DNA of 33,826 bases from Bacteroidaceae bacterium (GTDB lineage Bacteria > Bacteroidota > Bacteroidia > Bacteroidales > Bacteroidaceae), in the NCBI GenBank assembly GCA_017556045.1, contig JAFZFF010000093.1:1-33826 (forward strand), read 5' to 3'. The notes beneath the pieces are model-generated. The model saw only the letters and a list, made by a program, of their open reading frames with translations, searched no databases and had not been told where the DNA came from. The translations under genes and the position numbers were made by a program. This document shows, one piece after another, positions 17,878 through 26,592 of the stretch (its first letter is position 1; the number at the start of each line of letters is the position of its first letter).

Positions 17878-17930
17878 AAAATGGTTGTAGCGATGAGCAC
17901 TAAAGTATTTGCTCAACGCTACACATTTTA
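17878..17930 (-). terminator. Terminator downstream of dprA
   Basis: A long hairpin: TGTAGCG (17886-17892) and TGAGCA (17894-17899) pair with TGCTCA (17910-17915) and CGCTACA (17917-17923), with one A-A mismatch and a 10-nt loop. An outer AAAATG/CATTTT part extends it. On the minus strand a run of nine T lies about 15 nt further. It fits the end of the dprA transcript. Confidence 0.75.
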
Positions 17931-17958
17931 TACCCCAAAAAAGAACGTTTAACAGGTA

Positions 17959-19077
17959 TTACTGAATAAGGCGATAATTACTACCAGCAGAGGGGCGCAC
18001 TATACCACGAAGCTCAAGTTCAAAGAGCAGAGCACTGAGGCGACTGATAGAAATATTTGTTTCGGCAGCAAGAGTATTGACATGGAGGCCTTCAGCGTGT
18101 TGCTCAAGCAACTGCACTATGCAGCTTTCTTCATCGCTAAGATTTGGAAAGAGAGTACGTTGTATGGCTTCAGGCTTTGAGGCTTGCTGTGACTCCCACA
18201 TCATGGCCTCAATGATATCGTCAGCTGAGGTGATAAGAGCTGCTTGGTGATGACGTATGAGCTTGTGGCAACCAGCAGAAGAAGCATCATTAATGCGGCC
18301 AGGAAAGGCATAACACTCACGACCATAGCTGTTGGCGATATTTGCTGTGACAAGTGCCCCACCCTTAATAGCAGACTCTACTACGATGGTAGCATCTGCC
18401 ATTCCTGCAACAATACGATTGCGCTGAAGGAAGTTTGAGCGTTCAGGCTCAGTAAAACTTGTATACTCCGTGAGCAGTCCTCCACAAGTGGTCATTTGAG
18501 CTGCAGTGTTGCGATGCAAAGCAGGGTATATACGGTCGAGACCATGAGCAAGCACACCCACAGTGGGCAGACCATACTTAATAGCTGCACGATGTGCACA
18601 GATATCGATGCCATAAGCCAATCCGCTGACAATAAGTACATCGGGACACTGCGCTGAAAGGTCGCGAATAAAGCTTTCACAAATATCACGCCCATAGTCA
18701 GTACATTTTCGAGTACCTACAACACTTACTACACGACGAGGGTTGAGTGACGTATTTCCTCGGTAAAAAAGCAGAATAGGAGCATCATCACATTCGCGCA
18801 GACGAGAAGGAAAATCCGCATCATTATATCCTATGCATGTAATATGGTGCTTATGAATAAACTCCAACTCCTGCTCTGCACGATGATGTGCAGTAGGACA
18901 ATCAAGAGCCTTAAGGAGAGAAGATTGAACATTAGGAACTATATCGCGAAGATCATTGCGATGCTCAAAAATAAATGATGCACTACCAACACTTTCAACG
19001 AGTCGCTTAGCAGTAATGCTGCCAATACCAGGGATGTGCTGTAAGGCAATGAGGGCTGATAGTTCCTTATTATCCAT
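17959..19077 (-). CDS. dprA: DNA processing protein DprA
   Basis: The 372-residue protein should protect incoming single-stranded DNA and load RecA during natural transformation. An N-terminal helix-hairpin-helix-like part (HIPGIGSITAKRLVE) is followed by the Rossmann-like DprA core: VVSVVGTRKCTDYGRD, SGLAYGIDICAHRAA, GGLLTEY, and ANIANSYGRECYAFPGR. The last 60 or so residues form a winged-helix (DML1-like) domain. It lies 36 nt after the thioesterase gene, probably in the same transcript. dprA is common in Bacteroidales, so its presence alone does not prove competence. Confidence 0.96.
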   Translation of the reverse strand: MDNKELSALIALQHIPGIGSITAKRLVESVGSASFIFEHRNDLRDIVPNVQSSLLKALDCPTAHHRAEQELEFIHKHHITCIGYNDADFPSRLRECDDAPILLFYRGNTSLNPRRVVSVVGTRKCTDYGRDICESFIRDLSAQCPDVLIVSGLAYGIDICAHRAAIKYGLPTVGVLAHGLDRIYPALHRNTAAQMTTCGGLLTEYTSFTEPERSNFLQRNRIVAGMADATIVVESAIKGGALVTANIANSYGRECYAFPGRINDASSAGCHKLIRHHQAALITSADDIIEAMMWESQQASKPEAIQRTLFPNLSDEESCIVQLLEQHAEGLHVNTLAAETNISISRLSALLFELELRGIVRPSAGSNYRLIQ

Positions 19078-19113
19078 AATATAATGCAGAATGAGAAGAT
19101 AATATGCAGATTG

Positions 19114-19524
19114 TTACTTTTCTAATAAGTGAGCTTCGAGAATACTATCGTAAGGTGTACTACGCACAAGCTTGCCATTGTGTATACATACACTCTCTAC
19201 TGTACCTCTTAGGCATACTTTATTGTCTGATACGCGCACAATTTCTTGATGGAATACGCATTTGATACCATCACGTGTAACATAGAGTTGTGAACGAAAT
19301 TCGTCCCGACTACGAAGCGGAGATTTATAATTGAGAGTTACCTTAGACACTACAAAATCATAACCTGCTGCACTCATATCAGCAAAGCTAAGACCGATAG
19401 AAAGAAGAAATTCATGGCGTGTGTGCTCCAAGTAATGCTGATAGTTAGCATTATTGACGATACCCTGAAGGTCACACTCGTAGTCACGCACCTTCATAAG
19501 GAGTTCGTAGCTGTATTCTTTCAT
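19114..19524 (-). CDS. Acyl-CoA thioesterase, 4HBT/YbgC-like hotdog fold
   Basis: The 136-residue protein is one hotdog domain. The active-site segment YECDLQGIVNNANY corresponds to the DxxGxVxNxxY pattern of 4-hydroxybenzoyl-CoA/YbgC thioesterases, with the catalytic Asp in ECD. It should hydrolyse acyl-CoA thioesters; the physiological substrate is unknown. dprA follows after 36 nt. The terminator at 19543-19585 upstream separates it from the TPR lipoprotein gene, and I see no good TAnnTTTG box in the short gap, so its promoter is unclear. Confidence 0.88.
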   Translation of the reverse strand: MKEYSYELLMKVRDYECDLQGIVNNANYQHYLEHTRHEFLLSIGLSFADMSAAGYDFVVSKVTLNYKSPLRSRDEFRSQLYVTRDGIKCVFHQEIVRVSDNKVCLRGTVESVCIHNGKLVRSTPYDSILEAHLLEK

Positions 19525-19542
19525 AGGGTGTAATTTTTAGCT

Positions 19543-19585
19543 ATTTGGAAAAAAGAAAGCGGGACTTGTATAAAACAAATCCCGC
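19543..19585 (-). terminator. Terminator of the TPR/OmpA-like lipoprotein gene
   Basis: GCGGGACTTGT (19559-19569) pairs with ACAAATCCCGC (19575-19585) with one mismatch and a 5-nt loop. On the minus strand it is followed by TTTCTTTTTT, a good T run. It lies 28 nt after the lipoprotein stop codon. Confidence 0.85.
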
Positions 19586-19612
19586 CCTTGTATATCTTAA
19601 GATAGATATCTA

Positions 19613-21301
19613 TTAGAGGTTTGCAAGTGCAGCTGCGAACTTAACGAACTCCATGTCGTTAGCAGCCTTCTTAGCGAGGCTTGAGTCAAGCTTAACAGCC
19701 TTCTTCAAGTTCTCAGCTACTGCAGAAGCATCGTTGGTACGAGCACCAACTACAGCAGCGAGGTAGTATGTGTAAGCATCTGCCTTCTCTACCTTGCTCA
19801 AAGTGTTCTTAGCAGCAGTGTAGTTCTTAGACATGATCTGTGCAAGTGCAGCAGCGTTGCTCTTTGTGTCACCGAATGCCTTTACAGCGCGGTCGTACTG
19901 ACCCTGAGCGATGTAGAGGTTACCAAGTGCAGCAGCGTTCTCCTTAGCGTCAGTACCCTTTACGAGGCTCTTTGCAGCGTCAGCTACGTTACCCTCGATA
20001 AGAGCGATCATACCCAAGTTGGTGTTAACCTCAGCAGCAGTAGCGTTGAGCTTGCTAGCCTTAGCCAAGAGAGTCTTAGCCTCGCTGTAGTTACCAGCCT
20101 TCATAGCGATCTCAGCCATGTTGTTGTATGCGCGGTAGTCGTTGGGGAAGAGGTTAGCAGTCTTCTTGTAGATAGCAACCTTCTCGTTGTCTGTCTTCAC
20201 GAGAGTAGCAGCATAAAGAAGCTCCTCAACGCTCAATACAGAAGCATCAGTCTTGATAGCCTCCAAGATCTCAGCATCTGAACGACCGATGAGCTGGTAG
20301 TTCAAAGTGAGGCGTGCACGACGCAACTGGGGAAGGATCTCCTGAGCCAACTCGCTGTATACAGAAGAGATGTTCTTGATTTCACGCTCTCTAACCTCGG
20401 GATCCTGGTACATAGAAAGTACGCGCAAGATGAGATCCTTGTCAGGCATGCTTGAAGCAGCTACCAACTCCTGGAAACCAGCCCAGTCCTCAGCAGTGTA
20501 CTTAGTATCAACAGTTGTCTCAACCTTGTTCTTCTTCAACACCTTGTTAACGTGCTTCTGAGCGTTGTTCTGACGCTGAGCAGCCAAACGATCGTTGAGG
20601 TCTGTAGCACCATCGGGTGAAGCGTAAGCTGAAACCTCGATGTTCTCCAAAGCCTTACCCTTAGTGTCAGCCTTAACATCGTTCATAGTAGCGATGAACT
20701 CCTTCATCTGAGCAGAGTTGATCTCGCTATAACGGAGGTTAGCCTGCTGGATAAGGAACATGATGTTAGCCTGCTGAGCCTGCTTGATGATACGCTGGAA
20801 AGCATCCTGAGCGTAAGCGGGCTTAGAAGAAGCTGTTGTGAAGGGATAGAGCTCAGCTGTAGCCAAAACACCATCAGCAACCTTTACTGCGGGGATAGAC
20901 TTAGTTTTGTTCTTTACCTTAGCAGCAAACTCCAAGTAGAGCTCAGACTTAGCCATCTCGGGAACATAGTCGAAAGAGGTCTTCATTGTGATGTTACCAC
21001 CGTTCTTGTAAGAGATAACCTGGCTGTTGCCTTCTACCTTCTCACCGATGAATGTGTAAGCATCACCATTTGCAGAACCACCGTTCCACTTGAGGACGGG
21101 AGTTACAGTAATAACAGCCTTCTTGGGGAAGAACTTTGCAGGGATAGTACCTGAAATAGTTGCAGGAACCTCACCATTTACAGCCTCAAGAACCTGAGGT
21201 GTTACGGTGAAATAATCAGCCGACAACTCACCAAGCTTGTTGCTGCAAGAGCAGAGCGCCAACAATGACGCAGCAATAACTGAAAAACGGAATTTTTTCA
21301 T
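19613..21301 (-). CDS. TPR lipoprotein with an OmpA-like segment, probably highly expressed
   Basis: The 562-residue protein has a lipoprotein signal (ALCSC, Cys 19). An N-terminal beta-rich domain covers about residues 25-155. A segment at about 175-260 (IEVSAYASPDGATDLNDRLA, followed by AAQRQNNAQ) resembles the peptidoglycan-contacting part of OmpA-like domains. From about 355 on there are tandem TPR units (NDYRAYNNMAEIAMKAGNYS, ATAAEVNTNLGMIALIEGNV and more). Codon choice is strongly biased (GCT/GCA, AAG, AAC), which suggests abundance. I infer an outer-membrane scaffold that faces the periplasm; no function is established by sequence. It has its own promoter and terminator, so it is a single-gene transcript. 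Confidence 0.8.
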   Translation of the reverse strand: MKKFRFSVIAASLLALCSCSNKLGELSADYFTVTPQVLEAVNGEVPATISGTIPAKFFPKKAVITVTPVLKWNGGSANGDAYTFIGEKVEGNSQVISYKNGGNITMKTSFDYVPEMAKSELYLEFAAKVKNKTKSIPAVKVADGVLATAELYPFTTASSKPAYAQDAFQRIIKQAQQANIMFLIQQANLRYSEINSAQMKEFIATMNDVKADTKGKALENIEVSAYASPDGATDLNDRLAAQRQNNAQKHVNKVLKKNKVETTVDTKYTAEDWAGFQELVAASSMPDKDLILRVLSMYQDPEVREREIKNISSVYSELAQEILPQLRRARLTLNYQLIGRSDAEILEAIKTDASVLSVEELLYAATLVKTDNEKVAIYKKTANLFPNDYRAYNNMAEIAMKAGNYSEAKTLLAKASKLNATAAEVNTNLGMIALIEGNVADAAKSLVKGTDAKENAAALGNLYIAQGQYDRAVKAFGDTKSNAAALAQIMSKNYTAAKNTLSKVEKADAYTYYLAAVVGARTNDASAVAENLKKAVKLDSSLAKKAANDMEFVKFAAALANL

Positions 21302-21357
21302 CGTGTTTTTAATAAATTTATGGTTTGTAAATTAAATCTTCTTCTTCTCCAATGGTG

Positions 21358-21365
21358 CAAAGATA
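21358..21365 (-). promoter_or_regulatory. -7 box TATCTTTG for the TPR lipoprotein gene
   Basis: TATCTTTG on the minus strand fits TAnnTTTG exactly and lies 57 nt upstream of the ATG. A -33 TTG is not seen at the right distance. Confidence 0.6.
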
Positions 21366-21458
21366 GTTAACATTTACATACTTTCCACGTTAATTGCTTC
21401 TTTTTTATCAATTTCCGGAGAAAATTCTTTAAATAAATGCTAAATTGAAAACTTTGCT

Positions 21459-23993
21459 TTACAAATGTCGCTCGGGGTACATATCATTCCACCATTCGGG
21501 GCTATCTTGCAAATAACGAGCAAACCATGCCATGATGGTATTGTGCCAAAGCACGCGTTTTGCATAGTCAGACACGAAGTGATTCTCCCCTTCTACCTGG
21601 ATAAATTCTACGGGTTTACCCAATATCTTCAGTGCATTGAAGAGCTGAATACTCTCGCCCATAGGCACATTGGTGTCGACGGTTCCGTGCAAGAGCAACA
21701 GCGGAGTATTGATCTTGTCGGCATTGAAGAGTGAGCCCTGCTTGGTGAAGAGATCGGGGTTCTTCCAGGGATAGCTTTCGGCTGCAGCGACAGCGTTGTA
21801 GCTATAGCCCCAGTAGCCCTCACCCCAGTAGCTGGTAACGTTACTGATACCGGCGTGTGATACAGCTGCAGCGAAGATGTCGGTCTGTGTCTGCAAGTAC
21901 TGAGTCATGAAGCCACCATACGATGCTCCCAGACAACCAATACGCTCAGCATCTACGTAAGGATGCTCTTTGCAGAACTGCTTGACACCCTCAATGATAT
22001 CATCAGCTGTACGCTTACCCCATGCATTGACGTGGCGGGCTGCAAACTCCTGACCAAAGCCAGTAGTACCGCTGGGCTGGATGACATACACTACATAGTC
22101 ACGTGAAGCAAACAATTGTGCACAATAGGGGTTGCTGATACCCTTCACTGTGGGTGAGGTACCGCCGTAGTAGTATACGATGAGGGGGTACTTCTTCTCA
22201 GGGTCAAATGAGGGAGGCAGACAGCACTTACCATAGATGGTGGTACCATCTGAAGCGGTGAAGTTCCATTCGCTTGTCTCACCCAATTCAATTTCATCGA
22301 GGATGGGCTTCATGGGATCATCGATGAGACGAGAGCGCATCTTCTTCATGTCAAAGAGATAAGCCACACCTGCGGTATTATCATCCTGGCCATAGTATGC
22401 TGCAGTAGTTGCACTCTGCGAAGGCAATGAGAAGCGCTGTGTCACAGAAATCTCCAAGGGCATCTGCTCGAATACCTTCTTGGCAGTGTTGTAGCGATAG
22501 ATATTCTGCTCATCCTTGTCCTCAGTAGTGAAGTAGATGTTCTTATCTGCTACGTTCCACTGGAGCACACTTACTGAGGGGTCAAAATCCTTTGTGATAG
22601 GTGTCACCTCACGTGTAGCGAGGTCCATGATGAAGGCTTGCTTGTCATAGTCGTTGGCGATGGGGTGATTGCCGCAGTTCTTGCCTACTCCATCAAAAGC
22701 CTCAGCACCACCAACGAAAAGTACCTGTGTACCGTCGGGTGAGTAGGTCGCACCGTCTACAAATCCGCTCGCAGCTACAAGTGTATCAATCTCATAAGTG
22801 TTGAGGTCGAGCTGGTAGAAAGACGATGTTCCGAAGGGGCGGTTAGTTACGTCCTCGGCGTAGGTGCTAAAAATAATTTTCGCACCGTCGTGGCGGATTC
22901 CTTGCAGGTACGACGAATGATTGCCGTAGGTAAGGCGCTCGGTGGTACCCTTCTTGATATCATACTTTGCCAAGAAGCTACGTCCGCGGAATCCAGGGAT
23001 ACGGTCTCTGGGTGTAACGATACGCTTCAGCGGGCCCTGCTCGGTCTGTCCGCTTTCGCTGGGGTAGTAGATGAGGAAGTCCTCTGTGGGTGCCCATGTG
23101 AAGCGGTCAGCAGGGATCTCTGTGAGCAACACCTCTTCGGTCAGAGTAGTGGGGTCGAGTACGATGACATTGTTACCCTCAGCTGCTGTCACGGTATAGT
23201 AGAGCTTGTCGCTCTTAGGCATCCAGCGCATACCATCTTTGGCATTAGCGAGCAGCACCTTACCGGTCTTGGTATCGGTCAACTGAGCGTATACGTGCTG
23301 ACGATCCTTGCTATAGTAGTTCCAATGACGTGTGTAGAGATACTTACCGCTGGGCGACATGGCTACATCGATGACACGATTACCATACACTGTATTGTCG
23401 AGCGTAAAGCGACGCTTCAGGTCTTGTCCGCTAAATACATTAACCTTCTCATATCCCTTGTCTGCTACCACTTCACACTTGAATGCGGGCGCAGCCTTAT
23501 CCTCCTTATGAGCGAGGAACTTGATTGTCACCACGTAGTCACGCTCGGGCTCCATGCGCAAGGCGATATCTTGAGCCGCCTTTACATTGAGGCTATCATC
23601 GGCATTCTCCTTCTTTGACTTTGATACGCCATCGATATATGCCTCCCAACGTACGGGAGAGGTCACTTTGAGCTTACCCTTCATGAAGCGGTCGGCACGG
23701 ATGTTGGTGCTTACCACATAGATGAGATGCTCACCATCAGCAGCAGCGAGTGTCACAAATCCTGCTGTATCAGCCACCATCGCCTGAGTCGTGTAGTTGT
23801 CTTGATTGAGACCTACAGCAGTACCAAGCAAGTTTTTAGTCTCGTACTTACGACCTTCGGTATTGATACTATCAGTGAGGATAGGTGTACGCAGTGTCAC
23901 TGCATCGCGCACCTGATAACTCTGAATTACCTGAGCCTGTGTGCCCAAGCTGCATGCCACGAGTGTGGCTGCCAATAAATGTCTTTTTTTCAT
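21459..23993 (-). CDS. S9-family serine peptidase (dipeptidyl-peptidase type)
   Basis: The 844-residue protein has a signal peptide (ends TQAQ at about residue 21), a beta-propeller-like middle with WD/PD40-type segments (DVAMSPSGKYLYTRHW, ATYSPDGTQVLFVGG), and a C-terminal alpha/beta-hydrolase domain. The triad is S691 in GASYGG, D773 in HGTVDTNVP and H805 in GENHF. It should cleave short peptides from N-termini in the periplasm. I chose ATG 23993 because MKKRHLL begins the signal peptide and a promoter lies at 24039-24068; the frame stays open to 24068. The exact peptide specificity is not clear. Confidence 0.93.
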   Translation of the reverse strand: MKKRHLLAATLVACSLGTQAQVIQSYQVRDAVTLRTPILTDSINTEGRKYETKNLLGTAVGLNQDNYTTQAMVADTAGFVTLAAADGEHLIYVVSTNIRADRFMKGKLKVTSPVRWEAYIDGVSKSKKENADDSLNVKAAQDIALRMEPERDYVVTIKFLAHKEDKAAPAFKCEVVADKGYEKVNVFSGQDLKRRFTLDNTVYGNRVIDVAMSPSGKYLYTRHWNYYSKDRQHVYAQLTDTKTGKVLLANAKDGMRWMPKSDKLYYTVTAAEGNNVIVLDPTTLTEEVLLTEIPADRFTWAPTEDFLIYYPSESGQTEQGPLKRIVTPRDRIPGFRGRSFLAKYDIKKGTTERLTYGNHSSYLQGIRHDGAKIIFSTYAEDVTNRPFGTSSFYQLDLNTYEIDTLVAASGFVDGATYSPDGTQVLFVGGAEAFDGVGKNCGNHPIANDYDKQAFIMDLATREVTPITKDFDPSVSVLQWNVADKNIYFTTEDKDEQNIYRYNTAKKVFEQMPLEISVTQRFSLPSQSATTAAYYGQDDNTAGVAYLFDMKKMRSRLIDDPMKPILDEIELGETSEWNFTASDGTTIYGKCCLPPSFDPEKKYPLIVYYYGGTSPTVKGISNPYCAQLFASRDYVVYVIQPSGTTGFGQEFAARHVNAWGKRTADDIIEGVKQFCKEHPYVDAERIGCLGASYGGFMTQYLQTQTDIFAAAVSHAGISNVTSYWGEGYWGYSYNAVAAAESYPWKNPDLFTKQGSLFNADKINTPLLLLHGTVDTNVPMGESIQLFNALKILGKPVEFIQVEGENHFVSDYAKRVLWHNTIMAWFARYLQDSPEWWNDMYPERHL

Positions 23994-24038
23994 ATTATAT
24001 AATAGTTGTTTATTCGTGTGACTTTGTGCTTCGTCCGA

Positions 24039-24068
24039 CAAAGATAGTAATAAGCGAGCGAAATACAA
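24039..24068 (-). promoter_or_regulatory. S9 peptidase promoter (TTG, 19 nt, TATCTTTG)
   Basis: On the minus strand a TTG (24066-24068) and TATCTTTG (24039-24046) are spaced by 19 nt, a full Bacteroidota promoter. The leader to ATG 23993 would be about 38 nt. Confidence 0.7.
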
Positions 24069-24077
24069 AAAACGTAC

Positions 24078-24995
24078 TTAATATTTCGCTTTGCGCCTGT
24101 TTCTCGGGTGATGCTCAATGATTTCCGAGCGTAAGCGGTGTACGTCGATGTGAGTATATATCTCCGTTGTCCCTATATCTTCGTGTCCGAGCATGCTTTG
24201 TATCACTCGCAAGTTGGCACCGCCCTCGAGCAGATGTGTGGCAAACGAGTGGCGTAGGGTGTGCGGACTGATTGTTTTCTTCAGCCCCACCTGCTCGGCA
24301 AGCTCCTTGATGATGTGAAACATGGTGATGCGCGACATGCGTTTTCTCAAGTGAGCACTCACAAAAAGATAATCCTCATCCCCAGGCTTGATATCTATCT
24401 CTGCGCGGTCTACGAGGTAGTCCATAATCTCTGCGATGGCACGCTCCGAGATGGGTACAAGGCGCTGCTTGCTACCCTTACCCTCTACCTTGATGAAGCC
24501 CTCCTTGAGGTAAAGGTCCGACAACTTCAAGTTACACGCCTCCGATACACGTAACCCACAGCTATACAGCGTCTCTATGATGGCACGATTGCGCTGCCCC
24601 TCGTGCTTGCTAAGGTCGATGGCTTCGATGAGCATATCTATCTCTTCGAGGCTCAACACCTCGGGGAGCTTCATACCTATCTTGGGCGACTCGAGCAGCA
24701 AGGTAGGGTCAGCAGTGATATAGTCTTCGAGGACCAGGAAACGATAGAATGAGCGTATGCCCGAAAGTATACGAGCTTGTGAGCGAGCACTAATCTTCTC
24801 ATCATGCAGATGTGCCAAGAAGCTCTCCAGGTGACTCAGCTCTGCTACCAATGGGTCTATACCCTCTTTGTTGAGGTAAGCTATCAGCTTCTCCACGTCG
24901 CGGATATAAGCATCGAGAGTATTGGTCGATAGCGCTTTCTCAAACAGCAGGTGCTGCTTGTACTGCTCTATAATAGATTGTTTCTTCTGTGCCAT
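24078..24995 (-). CDS. xerD: XerD-type tyrosine recombinase
   Basis: The 305-residue protein has an N-terminal SAM-like DNA-binding domain (about 1-90) and a catalytic domain with the full set of active residues: R149 (CGLRVSEA), K173 (EGKGSK), H245 and R248 (HTLRHSFATHLLEGG), H271 (LGHEDIGTTEIYTH) and the nucleophile Y280. Length and motifs match chromosomal XerC/XerD that resolve dimers at dif, rather than a phage or transposon integrase. XerC and XerD are hard to tell apart by eye. It is divergent from aroQ. Confidence 0.88.
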   Translation of the reverse strand: MAQKKQSIIEQYKQHLLFEKALSTNTLDAYIRDVEKLIAYLNKEGIDPLVAELSHLESFLAHLHDEKISARSQARILSGIRSFYRFLVLEDYITADPTLLLESPKIGMKLPEVLSLEEIDMLIEAIDLSKHEGQRNRAIIETLYSCGLRVSEACNLKLSDLYLKEGFIKVEGKGSKQRLVPISERAIAEIMDYLVDRAEIDIKPGDEDYLFVSAHLRKRMSRITMFHIIKELAEQVGLKKTISPHTLRHSFATHLLEGGANLRVIQSMLGHEDIGTTEIYTHIDVHRLRSEIIEHHPRNRRKAKY

Positions 24996-25033
24996 CGTGC
25001 CAAACTTTGTGCTGTAGGTTCATCAAATCGGCA

Positions 25034-25041
25034 CAAAAATA
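25034..25041 (-). promoter_or_regulatory. xerD -7 box TATTTTTG
   Basis: TATTTTTG on the minus strand fits TAnnTTTG, 39 nt upstream of the xerD ATG. No good -33 element is seen. It lies back-to-back with the aroQ promoter, with 43 nt between the boxes. Confidence 0.55.
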
Positions 25042-25084
25042 GTGTTTTTTCGCGGTATTTCTTCTTCTTTTGCTGTTTTTGAGC

Positions 25085-25092
25085 TACTTTTG
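25085..25092 (+). promoter_or_regulatory. aroQ operon -7 box TACTTTTG
   Basis: TACTTTTG fits TAnnTTTG exactly. Transcription would start near 25099, so the leader to ATG 25117 would be about 18 nt and the open frame back to 25042 cannot all be translated. It probably serves the run aroQ to flippase. Confidence 0.6.
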
Positions 25093-25116
25093 TCGTACGA
25101 TTCAATGATTTCGTTT

Positions 25117-25551
25117 ATGGATAACAACAATAAGCGGGTGCTGATACTCAACGGCCCCAACCTCAATCTTCTGGGTAAGCGCGAGCCAGGCATCTATGGC
25201 AACAATTCCATGGAGAGCTACTTCGCTACATTGCAAGAGCGTTTTCCCGATGTGTCGCTCGAGTATTACCAATCTAACGTAGAGGGCGAGCTCATCAACA
25301 AGCTCCACGAGGTAGGCTTCACCTACGATGGTGTAGTGCTCAATGCCGGTGCCTACACACACACCTCAGTAGCGATACACGATGCCATCAAAGCCATCTC
25401 CACTCCCGTAGTAGAGGTACATATATCTAATGTATATCAGCGCGAGACTTATCGCCACACCTCGCTCATCACAGGGGCTTGTGTAGGTGTCATCGGTGGG
25501 TTTGGTATGGACTCATACCGCCTGGCCATAGAAGCATTGTTACAGTTATGA
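25117..25551 (+). CDS. aroQ: 3-dehydroquinate dehydratase, type II
   Basis: The 144-residue enzyme converts 3-dehydroquinate to 3-dehydroshikimate in the shikimate pathway. Type II motifs are clear: LILNGPNLNLLGKREPGIYG at the N-terminus (with the active Tyr in IYG), YQSNVEGELI, LNAGAYTHTSVAI, and EVHISNVYQRE with the catalytic His. Type II enzymes are dodecamers of about 145 residues, so the length fits. I chose ATG 25117; ATG 25105 is a close alternative. The stop overlaps the next start (ATGA), so the two are translationally coupled. Confidence 0.96.
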   Translation: MDNNNKRVLILNGPNLNLLGKREPGIYGNNSMESYFATLQERFPDVSLEYYQSNVEGELINKLHEVGFTYDGVVLNAGAYTHTSVAIHDAIKAISTPVVEVHISNVYQRETYRHTSLITGACVGVIGGFGMDSYRLAIEALLQL

Positions 25552-26192
25552 TAAGCCGCGACGAAGCCATTGAGGCCTACATACTACAACACATGGATGA
25601 GGAGAGTGACTATTTGAAGGCACTCTACCGACAGACACATCTGAAACTGATAAATCCGCGTATGACCTCGGGTCACCTGCAAGGCCGACTCCTCAAGATG
25701 CTCGTGCAGATGATACGCCCGCGCCGCATACTCGAGATAGGCACATTTGCCGGCTACTCAGCACTATGCATGGCAGAAGGCTTGGGCGAAGATGGACTCA
25801 TACATACCTATGAGATTGACGATGAGTTAGAGGATTTTACCCGTTCATGGATTGAGGGCTCGCCCTACGGAAGCAAGGTACGATTCCACATCGGCAATGC
25901 GCTCAATGAGGTACCACACCTGGGCGAAACCTTCGACCTCGTCTTTATGGATGGCGACAAGCGCCAATACATGGACTACTACGAGATGGCACTGCAATAT
26001 ACCTCGCCCAATGCAATTATTTTGGCAGATAATACGCTTTGGGATGGCCATGTGGTAGAAAAAGCTTATCTTTGTGACCGTCAAACAGCTGCCATCAATG
26101 AGTTCAACGCCTTCTTGGCTGCCGACACGAGAGTAGAGAAGTTTATCCTCCCCCTACGTGATGGACTGACAATGATTAGAAAGAAACAATAA
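25548..26192 (+). CDS. SAM-dependent O-methyltransferase (CCoAOMT/COMT type)
   Basis: The 214-residue protein has the class I methyltransferase fold: SAM-binding ILEIGTFAGYSALCMAEGL, acidic IHTYEID after strand 2, and LVFMDGDKRQYMDYYE plus ADNTLWDG, which carry the metal ligands of the catechol/caffeoyl-CoA family. The natural substrate in bacteria is generally unknown; catechol-like or tRNA substrates are possible (the related TrmR methylates a tRNA). The ATG overlaps the aroQ stop. The frame is open further upstream to 25479 but that part lies inside aroQ. Confidence 0.9.
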   Translation: MISRDEAIEAYILQHMDEESDYLKALYRQTHLKLINPRMTSGHLQGRLLKMLVQMIRPRRILEIGTFAGYSALCMAEGLGEDGLIHTYEIDDELEDFTRSWIEGSPYGSKVRFHIGNALNEVPHLGETFDLVFMDGDKRQYMDYYEMALQYTSPNAIILADNTLWDGHVVEKAYLCDRQTAAINEFNAFLAADTRVEKFILPLRDGLTMIRKKQ

Positions 26193-26222
26193 GTATAAAA
26201 CCATAATATATATATAGAATAT

Positions 26223-26555
26223 ATGGAATCAACCAGACAAAGTAAAATCTCACGACTCATCCAAAAGGAGCTGAGCGAAATATTCTTGCTGCAGGCAAAG
26301 TCGATGAATGGTGTATTGGTGTCAGTGACATCTACCCGCATCAGTCCCGACCTGAGCATCGCTCGCGTATATGTCAGCGTATTCCCCTCTGACCGCAGTG
26401 ACGAAATCGTAAAGAACCTCAATGCCAATATGCGCTCTATCCGCTTCGAGCTGGGCAACCGCCTGCGCCACCAGCTGCGCATCATCCCCGAGCTGAAGTT
26501 CTTTATCGATGACTCGCTCGATTACCTGGAGCGCATCGACGAACTGTTGAAGTAG
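26223..26555 (+). CDS. rbfA: 30S ribosome-binding factor A
   Basis: The 110-residue protein is a single KH-like domain that helps the 30S subunit mature (16S rRNA 5' end) and supports cold growth. Typical features are the N-terminal SKISRLIQKELSEIF helix, VTSTRISPDLSIARVYVSVF, and the C-terminal LRIIPELKFFIDDSLDY segment. It lies 30 nt after the methyltransferase and 37 nt before the permease gene, in the aroQ run. Confidence 0.95.
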   Translation: MESTRQSKISRLIQKELSEIFLLQAKSMNGVLVSVTSTRISPDLSIARVYVSVFPSDRSDEIVKNLNANMRSIRFELGNRLRHQLRIIPELKFFIDDSLDYLERIDELLK

Positions 26556-26592
26556 TCACCCACTCCCCCACTGTGGCAGCCCTTCTCCTCCG

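Noticed and set aside
22890-23618. Plus-strand open frame of 242 codons inside the S9 peptidase gene
   Set aside because: It is antisense to the peptidase propeller and has no start context or domain of its own.
24078-24995. XerD as an integrase of a mobile element
   Set aside because: Length and motifs are those of housekeeping Xer recombinases, neighbours are core genes, and no attachment-site duplication was seen.
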